From contig CAWJGZ010000001.1 in assembly GCA_963842505.1 (NCBI GenBank), positions 2,232,001 through 2,296,000 on the forward strand: a DNA stretch of 64,000 nt. The letters are read 5' to 3'. The stretch is from PALSA-129 sp963842505. GTDB taxonomy: Bacteria; Acidobacteriota; Terriglobia; Bryobacterales; Bryobacteraceae. Below are positions 17,446-24,002 of the stretch, one piece after another (the first letter of the stretch is position 1; each line of letters begins with the position of its first letter). The notes under the pieces were generated by a model that was given only the letters and a program-made list of their open reading frames with translations, had not been told where the DNA came from and ran no database searches. The translations under genes were made by a program, and so were the position numbers.

Positions 17446-18381
17446 ATGGAACAAGAACCCACCACACTTCAAGAGGCGGTCGTGTACTTCGCCAATCCTG
17501 CCAACTGCCGGGATTTCCTGGTGAGGCGGCGCTGGCCGAATGGCGTCACCTGCCCCAAGTGCGGGAGCACAAACGTCCTGTTCATGGAGAACTACAACCG
17601 CTGGCACTGCCGGGAAAAGCACCCTGCTCCGCAGTTCACCTTGAAGACCGGAACTATCATGGAAGATTCTCCCATCGGCCTCGACAAGTGGCTCATGGTC
17701 ATGTGGCAGGTTGTGAACTCCAAGAACGGTATCAGCAGTTGCGAAGTGGCGAAGGCCGTAGGAATCACCCAAAAGTCTGCATGGTTCTTGGATCACCGCA
17801 TCCGATTCATGCTCACCATGGGAACGGGCAACAAAATGTCCGGGCAGGTGGAAGCCGACGAAACCTACATCGGCGGCAAAGCCCGCAATATGCACGTTGC
17901 GAAGCGCACTCGCGTAATCAGGGGAACGGGCGGCAAGGATAAAACCGCTGTGATGGGAATCCTTGAGCGCGGCGGCAAAGTCCGCACGAAGGTTGTGGAC
18001 AACGCCAAGAAAAAGACGCTGCAAAACGAAATTCGGGAGCATGTTCTTGCTGGCTCCGCGATCTTCACTGACGCCTTGAAATCCTACCAGGGGCTTGACG
18101 AATTTCAACATGAAGTTGTCGATCATGCAGTTGAATACGTGCGCGGCGAAGTCCACACGAACGGCTTGGAAAACTTCTGGTCATTGGTTAAACGTGGCCT
18201 GAATGGAACCTACGTCTCAGTCGAACCCTTTCATCTTTTCCGGTACCTGGATGATCAAGTTTTCCGCTATAACAACCGCAAGATGAATGACGCGGACCGC
18301 TTCGATATCGCGGTGCGCCAAATGGTTGGGAAGCGGCTCACGTTTGACCAGTTGACCGGCAAGATGCAAGTTCAACCGTGA
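17446..18381 (+). CDS. IS1595-family (ISXO2-like) transposase
   Basis: The 311-residue protein has the N-terminal zinc ribbon (CPKC at 36-39, then WHCREKH) and the DDE-type catalytic domain. The latter shows VEADETYIGGK (D138), IFTDALKSY (D209) and HTNGLENFWSLVKRG (N239/E242). Both halves have normal length and no frameshift, so the enzyme looks functional. It catalyses cut-and-paste movement of the element. Its promoter lies within the left inverted repeat and its start is probably leaderless. Confidence 0.93.
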   Translation: MEQEPTTLQEAVVYFANPANCRDFLVRRRWPNGVTCPKCGSTNVLFMENYNRWHCREKHPAPQFTLKTGTIMEDSPIGLDKWLMVMWQVVNSKNGISSCEVAKAVGITQKSAWFLDHRIRFMLTMGTGNKMSGQVEADETYIGGKARNMHVAKRTRVIRGTGGKDKTAVMGILERGGKVRTKVVDNAKKKTLQNEIREHVLAGSAIFTDALKSYQGLDEFQHEVVDHAVEYVRGEVHTNGLENFWSLVKRGLNGTYVSVEPFHLFRYLDDQVFRYNNRKMNDADRFDIAVRQMVGKRLTFDQLTGKMQVQP

Positions 18382-18538
18382 GCGCCGCGACGAAAATCCT
18401 TACGCGGACCTCAACCCGAAAACCGGAAGACCACAGAATAAAACACAAACGAGCGATTTTGTTTTATACTGTATCTTCGGGCGGCCGGCCATAACCCGAT
18501 TTTGCTAGAATTGCTCTGGCAACATGCGTCAACTGTGA
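18382..18538 (+). other. Spacer between transposase and passenger genes
   Basis: The 157-base spacer is AT-richer than its surroundings and contains TTTTATACTGTATC at ~18461, a possible promoter for the methylase fusion. No gene is seen. Confidence 0.3.
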
Positions 18539-21169
18539 ATGAGTATACGCTCCTCTGAATCCAGAGCCGAAGCCATAGCGAGCGAGCTGTTGACCATTCG
18601 TGGATGGAAGGCTGCCCGTCCGCCCAAGGGAAACCTGCTCTGGAAGAATGAATACAGGGACTACCCACAGTTGATGGAAGCCCTTGCGGGGCGTGGGAAG
18701 CGTGGGCACGGTGGCGACGCATACCCAGATTTCATCGTCATGGCTTCCGATGGTTCCCGCCCTTTGATCGTCGGGGAGACAAAAGCCTCGGAAAGTGATA
18801 TCGAGCTTGCGACGCATGAGGCGGCGGACCTATATGGCCAAGCCTTTGCCGATCACGGCCTCAGCGTTTTAGCGGCAGGTGTCGCCGGAAACGAAACTAG
18901 TAATATCGCTGTTAGGATCTACAAGCGTGGCACGCGCGCGTGGAAGCCGATTGCCTATCGAGATCGACCGATCCAGTGGATTCCAAATTTAGCTGAGACA
19001 ACGCGGCTCCTCCAAGACGAGGATTTGTTCGATTTGCAGCCCCGTGTTCCATCAGCCGAGATCCTGGCCCAGCGTGGCGACGAGGTTAACCGTTCTCTTC
19101 GGGAATGCAAGATAAAGGACGAATTCAGGCCAGCGATAACTGGGGCCTTCATGCTGGCCCTTTGGCATTCGAAGGGGGAGATTCGCATGACATCTGCCCA
19201 TGTGCTTCGGGATATCAATGCAGAGTGCAAGGCGGCCTTTGTCGAAGCGGGGAAGCCGGACATCGCCCACAGTATCCTGGTTCCAGAGGACAACGAAAAG
19301 CTCGCCGCTCGGGCGCCGCACCTCTGCCACATTCTCCGCCTTTTGAACATCACGACCCTCACGGCGGAGCACGATTACCTTGGGCAGCTTTACGAAACGT
19401 TCTTTCGCTTCACTGGCGGCAACACAATTGGGCAGTTCTTCACGCCGCGGCATATCACACAATTCATGGCAGCCATGGTCGATGTCTCTAAATCCGATGT
19501 TCTGGTAGATCCGGCGTGCGGGACCGGGGGTTTTTTGATAGCAGCGCTTAACCGAATGATCGGCGACTCCCATCTGACGGAAAGTCAGATCAACGCTATG
19601 GTGAAAACGCATCTCAAGGGTTTTGAGAGCGAGCCGATCACCGCCGCCCTGTGTGTCGCCAATATGATTCTGCGCGGCGATGGAAAGACCGGGGTTATTA
19701 AGGGTGACTGCTTTACGCATCCTGAATACCCCGAGGATGAGGCGACGATCACGCTTGGAAATCCGCCCTTTCCCCACAAGAAGACGGACGATCCACCGGA
19801 AAAGTTTATCGACCGAGGTCTAGAAGCGCTTCGCGCGCGCGGAGCGCTGGCAATGATCGTCCCAAGTTCTCTCCTGGTTAAGGCCAGCAAAAAGAAGTGG
19901 AGAACCCGAACGCTCAAGGGCAACACACTCGAAGGCGTCATCACATTGCCTTCCGACCTGTTCGCACCGTATGCGTCTTCGACTACCGCCATATTGATTC
20001 TCGAAAAGGGAACGCCGCACCCTGAAGATCACAGCACTTTCTTTTGTCGTATTGACAACGACGGTTACCGCCTAAAGAAGAACACCCGTATTGAGCATCC
20101 AGGAGAGGAGTTGACTGCGGCGCTGAATGCTTTTCACGGCAAGCGCTCCATGCCGGGATTCTGTAGCTGGGCACGATTCCAGACTGATATGGCGAAGGAC
20201 TGGGCGCCTGGGGCGTATATCGAGGCGGCAACCCATCTGGAGAGCGTCGTAAAGGGCGAGATTGATTGGCTCATCCGAAGCGTGGTTGGTTTCAACGTTC
20301 GCCACGCTCCCGAGCTGGCCGACTTCTCCGCATACTTGCGAGAACGAGAAATACCGCAGGCGTACCAGCAACTCACCGGAAGGGCAGCACGAGAAACCCA
20401 CTCTGCCCCTGGTACCATTGGGTACCTGTTCGATATCTACTATGGACAAAGTGCTCTCCATAATAAAGAGGGTCTAGCTGCCGGGTCCTCACTTGTGATT
20501 TCGGCCGCTGGTCAAGACAATGGGTGTTATGGATTCTTCGAATTTGACCAACTGATCGCGCCTCCATTCGCGACCGTTCCCAGTACGGGCAGCATTGGAG
20601 AGGCTCTTGTCCAGTTGTGGCCATGTGGCGTTACCGATGATTGCTTGCTTTTGATCCCGAAGTCCGGGACCGACGAAGATGATTTATTTATCGCTTCTGC
20701 CGTTCTCCGGCTGGAAAGATGGAGATTCAATTACGGCCGTAAGATTACCCCCGAACGAATTGCGGGTTTCAAGATTGGCAGAAGCGATGAACTGAAGCGA
20801 TGGGTTCGGGAAAGCCGGGAGCGAGCCGATGGGATTGTACGCCTAGCTTTGGCAGCATTAACGGGGCAAGCCCAATCGGGACGATCCGAAGAAGCGGACT
20901 TCCGTGCGACAGCGGAGAAGTGGACTCGCGAAACGAAGCACATGTCTTCCATTCGCCAAAAGGCTACCCATCCACTTTACCAGCGGATCATCGGCATGGG
21001 GCCGTCCGCCGTGCCGCTTATCCTGAAAGAACTACAATTGCGAAACGGACACTGGTTCTGGGCGCTCCAAGCCATGACAGGGGAGAAGCCGGCCCCATCT
21101 GGGAGTAACATGGAAGAAACGCGGCAAGCTTGGCTCCTGTGGGGCAAGAAGCGAAACTACATCCGATAA
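18539..21169 (+). CDS. Single-chain restriction-modification protein: PD-(D/E)XK, N6-adenine methylase, TRD, extra C-terminal module
   Basis: The 876-residue protein has four parts. Residues ~1-130 resemble a restriction nuclease core, with D64 in YPDFIVM and E80-x-K82 in VGETKA. Residues ~275-560 are an HsdM-like methylase with LYETFFRFTGG, GQFFTPRHI, motif I DPACGTGG (324-331) and motif IV NPPF (408-411). Residues ~625-760 resemble one HsdS recognition domain (ISAAGQDNGCYGF...TVPSTGSIGEAL...DDCLLLIP). Residues ~793-876 form another module with HPLYQRIIGMGPSAVPLIL, WFWALQAMTGE and WLLWGKK. The first three parts suggest a type IIG-like enzyme that methylates and cuts DNA. The last module and the coupled next gene are not part of known type IIG enzymes. 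Fold calls are by motif only. Confidence 0.8.
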   Translation: MSIRSSESRAEAIASELLTIRGWKAARPPKGNLLWKNEYRDYPQLMEALAGRGKRGHGGDAYPDFIVMASDGSRPLIVGETKASESDIELATHEAADLYGQAFADHGLSVLAAGVAGNETSNIAVRIYKRGTRAWKPIAYRDRPIQWIPNLAETTRLLQDEDLFDLQPRVPSAEILAQRGDEVNRSLRECKIKDEFRPAITGAFMLALWHSKGEIRMTSAHVLRDINAECKAAFVEAGKPDIAHSILVPEDNEKLAARAPHLCHILRLLNITTLTAEHDYLGQLYETFFRFTGGNTIGQFFTPRHITQFMAAMVDVSKSDVLVDPACGTGGFLIAALNRMIGDSHLTESQINAMVKTHLKGFESEPITAALCVANMILRGDGKTGVIKGDCFTHPEYPEDEATITLGNPPFPHKKTDDPPEKFIDRGLEALRARGALAMIVPSSLLVKASKKKWRTRTLKGNTLEGVITLPSDLFAPYASSTTAILILEKGTPHPEDHSTFFCRIDNDGYRLKKNTRIEHPGEELTAALNAFHGKRSMPGFCSWARFQTDMAKDWAPGAYIEAATHLESVVKGEIDWLIRSVVGFNVRHAPELADFSAYLREREIPQAYQQLTGRAARETHSAPGTIGYLFDIYYGQSALHNKEGLAAGSSLVISAAGQDNGCYGFFEFDQLIAPPFATVPSTGSIGEALVQLWPCGVTDDCLLLIPKSGTDEDDLFIASAVLRLERWRFNYGRKITPERIAGFKIGRSDELKRWVRESRERADGIVRLALAALTGQAQSGRSEEADFRATAEKWTRETKHMSSIRQKATHPLYQRIIGMGPSAVPLILKELQLRNGHWFWALQAMTGEKPAPSGSNMEETRQAWLLWGKKRNYIR

Positions 21170-21170
21170 C

Positions 21171-21623
21171 ATGCCAGCAAGCGAAATCGAGCAGGATTTC
21201 CCGCTTCTCAAGGAAGGCGAAAACTTCACTATTGAGAGCGCCGAATCCCTCGACTACAATTGCTTGGCTTGGGCCGTATGCAGTACCGCCCACAGTTGGG
21301 ACCCAGAGGAAACGTGTGGCGCTTACTGGCCTCCTGGTGTTCCCAAACAACACACGGTGGCTGCTTGGATAGCTGCCCTCCGCACCCAAGTTTTCACAAC
21401 ATGCGAAGACGGCCACAGAGAAGACGGGTTTGAAAAGGTCGCAGTGTTCGCGAATAGTGACGGAGAGCCAACACACGCCGCACGACAAATCCGCGATGGT
21501 CGATGGACGAGTAAACTAGGAGATGGACACGATATCGTTCACACAGACCTGGAATCACTCGAAGGCGAATACTATGGGAAAGTCGTACAGTTTACGAAGC
21601 GCCGCCGAAAGGAATGGGCCTGA
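21171..21623 (+). CDS. Cys/His-motif protein coupled to the methylase fusion
   Basis: The ATG lies one base after the stop of the methylase fusion, so translation is probably coupled. The 150-residue protein has YNCLAWAV (C31), then EPTHAARQIRDG (H102), RWTSKLGDGHDIVHT (D121, H124) and a basic tail KRRRKEWA. The order Cys, His, acidic residue recalls papain-like or NlpC/P60-type enzymes, which is inference. I recall similar CLAWA...HAARQ...WTSKLG proteins (possibly DUF7689) next to ORFs carrying the same HPLYQRIIGMG module, but could not check. Role unknown; an effector or accessory role in defence is possible. Confidence 0.7.
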   Translation: MPASEIEQDFPLLKEGENFTIESAESLDYNCLAWAVCSTAHSWDPEETCGAYWPPGVPKQHTVAAWIAALRTQVFTTCEDGHREDGFEKVAVFANSDGEPTHAARQIRDGRWTSKLGDGHDIVHTDLESLEGEYYGKVVQFTKRRRKEWA

Positions 21624-21677
21624 ATCGAACCACCGCTGCCGCCGCCGCACGTGCCTGGAGAAACTGAAGCGGAACGG

Positions 21678-21791
21678 ATGGACAATGCCGTCCGCCAGAT
21701 GTTCAGCGTCTCCAAGGACGCCTACCTGAAGGAAGAAGCTCGATTAAAGCGAGCACGGGGCCGGAAGCGGGCCAAGAAGCACGACGCCTGA
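21678..21791 (+). CDS. Small basic ORF in the transposon (37 aa)
   Basis: An ATG at 21678 opens a 37-residue frame (MDNAVRQMFSVSKDAY, then KEEARLKRARGRKRAKKHDA). An in-frame GTG at 21651 would add nine residues. GCGGAA precedes the ATG by four bases. The composition, with a helix and a basic tail, resembles small proteins often seen beside transposons. Function unknown; it could also be the end of a decayed gene. Confidence 0.4.
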   Translation: MDNAVRQMFSVSKDAYLKEEARLKRARGRKRAKKHDA

Positions 21792-21893
21792 CTGTAGGCC
21801 CGTCACACCGAAGCCCATGCTGTACGGGATGATCGTTCAATGATTGAACGAACTTCTTCCTTTGGTAAATGCAATCGAACTGAGGCCATGTCC

Positions 21894-22067
21894 ATGATCT
21901 CGACGCGCAACATTCCCGTGGGCTATGTCATGCTGGCAAAAGTGCTGTTTTGTTTTGGCCTCTACGCCGCAGGAGTTTGGCTTCTGGGTGAAAGGATCGC
22001 GACCATTGCCGCTGTAGCGATTGCGGCATATTGCTTAGGCTACGAGAGCGGGAAAGCAAGGGGCTAG
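21894..22067 (+). CDS. Small two-helix membrane protein in the transposon
   Basis: The 57-residue frame beginning MISTRNIPVGYVMLAKVL holds two hydrophobic helices (VMLAKVLFCFGLYAAGVWLL and IATIAAVAIAAYCLGY). GAGG lies eight bases upstream of the ATG at 21894, which is why I prefer it over 21840 and 21888. It ends just inside the right inverted repeat. No family recognised. Confidence 0.4.
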   Translation: MISTRNIPVGYVMLAKVLFCFGLYAAGVWLLGERIATIAAVAIAAYCLGYESGKARG

Positions 22068-22077
22068 AGGTTCTTTC

Positions 22078-22108
22078 ATTTTGCCAACTATATAATTACC
22101 CTAATTAG
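22078..22108 (-). repeat. Right terminal inverted repeat of the IS1595-type transposon
   Basis: Inverted copy of 17390-17420 with 29 of 31 positions identical. The flanking CCCC (22116-22119) is the presumed element tip; a gene stop codon on the other strand begins at 22124-22122, just outside. Confidence 0.85.
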
Positions 22109-22121
22109 GCTGTTGCCCCAT

Positions 22122-22805
22122 CTATTGATCTGAAAAAAGGTTCCGCTCAAGCGCACTTCGCATATGGGGCTCTCGCGGGTTCGCCCGCGCTATCACCATT
22201 CGCGAAAATGAGGCAAAGATTCTCCACCCGACCAGGGTTAGGGATGCAATTCGGTTTGACAGCGCCAGGTCAGTGGATCGAATCTGACAAATGCCGTCGA
22301 ACTTTATGGCATTACAAAGGACGTCGAGCCCATCGGACGGGAGCGCGGGCAAGTACATGGATTCAGTGCTTTTAAACTTTAGAAGGTAGCTCAGTTTGGT
22401 CCACGCATCCGGCTCCCCTTCCCGAATTTCCTTGATGCGCAGCAATGCCGCATATTGTCGCCTAATAGGCACGAGGTCGCAGGAGGAACTGAGAACAACG
22501 TATTTCGGCGAGTTGATAACCCGCTCGCCCAAGAAATACGCCGATTCCGTGGAGACCACATCGCCCTGCAAGAAGCTGAAATCATCAGCCGGCTCATTGA
22601 ATCCCAGTGCCTTCGTCTCTTCCGACAGAATCGGCGATCTGACGATTGCCCCAGAAGCGTTGAAGACGCCAAGCCTTTCTCGGGAATCTTTCATTCCCGC
22701 CGCAAATTCCTTGATTGCGTTCAGCGCGGCCGCGCTAGGAGACAAAGAGCTGAGCTTCTCTTCGAGTTCCCCCAGTGTACGAGCTGGCGGAATATTTTCG
22801 CTCAC
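22122..22805 (-). CDS. Unknown protein of a two-gene cassette (B)
   Basis: The 227-residue protein has no family I can name. Visible blocks are YVVLSSSCDLVPIRRQYAALL (22568-22470 region), KFKSTESMYLPALPSDG and RIASLTLVGWRIFASFSRMVIAR. The 'SSCDLVP.R' pattern occurs in uncharacterised accessory proteins. It overlaps the upstream gene by four bases (22802-22805), so the two are translationally coupled. The stop codon lies two bases outside the tip of the IS1595-type transposon, which raises the possibility that insertion trimmed the original 3' end. Confidence 0.6.
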   Translation of the reverse strand: MSENIPPARTLGELEEKLSSLSPSAAALNAIKEFAAGMKDSRERLGVFNASGAIVRSPILSEETKALGFNEPADDFSFLQGDVVSTESAYFLGERVINSPKYVVLSSSCDLVPIRRQYAALLRIKEIREGEPDAWTKLSYLLKFKSTESMYLPALPSDGLDVLCNAIKFDGICQIRSTDLALSNRIASLTLVGWRIFASFSRMVIARANPREPHMRSALERNLFSDQ

Positions 22806-23263
22806 AGCTTTGGGCGTGGAATTTCAGCAGCTGGCATGTTGAAACCCTCTTCTCTATGTTCTTCAGCTTCTTCTGGCGTCATGTGGAATATGTCGTGCCC
22901 TTCGCGCTCGGGGAGTATGCTCGATTCGCTCAATAGCGATGCCGAACGATATAGCAGTTCGATGCTATCACGATCATTTGGGTGCTTCGCAACGACTTTG
23001 GCTGCCGTGACAACAAACGTAATCCCTTGCCTTAGCCGATGCACCTCCGATGCGAGGCCCACAACGCGCTGAAAGTCGTCATCCCGTAGTATGCGGAAGA
23101 CGTTGGATTTGACGTGCAGGGTCGCAACGGAGCCTACCGCAACGCCTTCAAGAGCAGGGCCGCCCGCAATCCGAAGCTGTTCAAACGAACGCCATTCCGG
23201 TCCGGGGACGAGAGTGGGAGACCAGTTGGATAGAGCGGTAGTGGTGGAAATAGGTGGAGCCAT
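22802..23263 (-). CDS. Unknown protein of a two-gene cassette (A)
   Basis: The 153-residue protein (MAPPISTTTALSNWSPTLVPGPEW...) has mixed alpha/beta composition and no recognisable domain. The segment FRILRDDDFQRVVGLASEVHRLRQGITFVVTAAKVV is the best-ordered part. It is the first gene of a coupled pair. Upstream lies a cluster of CAACGAA repeats including a perfect palindrome, which suggests tight transcriptional control, as in toxin-antitoxin or restriction control cassettes. That reading is inference. Confidence 0.6.
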   Translation of the reverse strand: MAPPISTTTALSNWSPTLVPGPEWRSFEQLRIAGGPALEGVAVGSVATLHVKSNVFRILRDDDFQRVVGLASEVHRLRQGITFVVTAAKVVAKHPNDRDSIELLYRSASLLSESSILPEREGHDIFHMTPEEAEEHREEGFNMPAAEIPRPKL

Positions 23264-23297
23264 TTGAGTATGCCTGTTATTAGCTTAAAGCACTTTC

Positions 23298-23346
23298 AAC
23301 GAAAATACAACGAAGATCGTTGTAGTTATGTAAAAAATCCAACGAA
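23298..23346. promoter_or_regulatory. CAACGAA repeat cluster with perfect palindrome
   Basis: ACAACGA-AGA-TCGTTGT (23307-23323) is a perfect palindrome with 7-bp arms. Direct CAACGAA copies start at 23298, 23308 and 23340. The cluster sits 35-85 bases upstream of the minus-strand gene starting at 23263 and looks like a cooperative operator. Confidence 0.5.
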
Positions 23347-23441
23347 ACTACGATAATATCCTATCATGCTAGCAGTCGCGGGCTGCATGCCTCGCATGGT
23401 AACTGCATTATATTCAACAGCTTAAACTTTAAAATTGCGGT

Positions 23442-23457
23442 AGTGGGTCGACCCACT
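23442..23457. repeat. 16-base perfect palindrome AGTGGGTCGACCCACT
   Basis: The palindrome has no loop and can be extended by a G-T and two G-C pairs. It lies 69 bases beyond the stop of the TPR gene at 23526 and may be a terminator-like or protein-binding site. No T-run follows. Confidence 0.4.
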
Positions 23458-23525
23458 GCCCAGAGGACGCCACCCTTGCAGTTGTGACGCGGCCAACGGC
23501 TCCAGAGGCCTCCCGATCATGGCTG

Positions 23526-23978
23526 CTACTTCAATTTCTCGAGCTTTTTGCGGATCTCGGCGGCATCTTTGGCGTCGGGGGCCACCGCCAGGTATTTGAT
23601 ATAGGCGGCTTTGGCGCCGGCCGTGTCCTTCAGTTTCTCATCCGCCTTCGCCAGTTTCAGCCAGGCCTCGGCGTTGCCTTCGTTCAATCTGGTGGCGCCT
23701 TCATAACGGCCGGCGGCGGCCATGTACTTGCTTTTCCTCCAATAGAAGTCTCCGCGCTCCACCCATTTCTGCGATTCCAGCGGGTTGAAGCTGAAGTTTT
23801 CGCTCGCCAGCGTCTTGTCTTCCTCGGGCGGCACCATCTGCTTGCCGGAAGTCTTCGGCTTGGGCCGGTCCTTCAGTTCTCCCGGCTTGTCGGGCGGAGC
23901 CGCCGGGGGATTCGTCTGGTCCTGTGCCGCCAGCGGCGCCAGGCCGGCCAGCACCAGTATCGGAATCCAGCGTGACAT
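23526..23978 (-). CDS. Exported TPR-repeat protein
   Basis: The 150-residue protein starts MSRWIPILVLAGLAPLAAQDQ, a signal peptide, followed by a proline/lysine-rich linker (PPAAPPDKPGELKDRPKPK). It then has two to three tetratricopeptide repeats (WVERGDFYWRKSKYMAAAGRY, AEAWLKLAKADEKL, AKAAYIKYLAVAPD). TPRs mediate protein contacts in the periplasm. A TATAAT box lies six bases before the ATG, so the message may be leaderless. It is divergent from uvrC with only 24 bases between the start codons. The open frame continues antisense through uvrC but that part is an artefact. Confidence 0.8.
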   Translation of the reverse strand: MSRWIPILVLAGLAPLAAQDQTNPPAAPPDKPGELKDRPKPKTSGKQMVPPEEDKTLASENFSFNPLESQKWVERGDFYWRKSKYMAAAGRYEGATRLNEGNAEAWLKLAKADEKLKDTAGAKAAYIKYLAVAPDAKDAAEIRKKLEKLK

Positions 23979-24002
23979 AATTAAATTATAGCTTTCCCCC
24001 CG

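Larger units (their letters stand above)
17386..22119. mobile_element. IS1595-family transposon with restriction-modification-like passenger genes
   Basis: Two inverted copies of a 31-base sequence, identical at 29 positions, bound this 4.7-kb segment (17390-17420 and 22078-22108). Beyond each copy a GGGG (left) or CCCC (right) marks the likely tip. Inside, in order on the plus strand, are an IS1595-type transposase, a PD-(D/E)XK/N6-methylase/recognition fusion protein, a coupled 150-aa protein and two small ORFs. IS1595-family members with passenger genes are known. No clear 8-bp target duplication is visible at these tips, so the exact ends are uncertain or one flank has been lost. Confidence 0.78.

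Noticed and set aside
17378..22127. Target-site duplication at the IS1595-type transposon
   Set aside because: The eight bases outside the presumed tips (TGAGCATA and ATCTATTG) do not match, and shifting the tips does not give a convincing pair.
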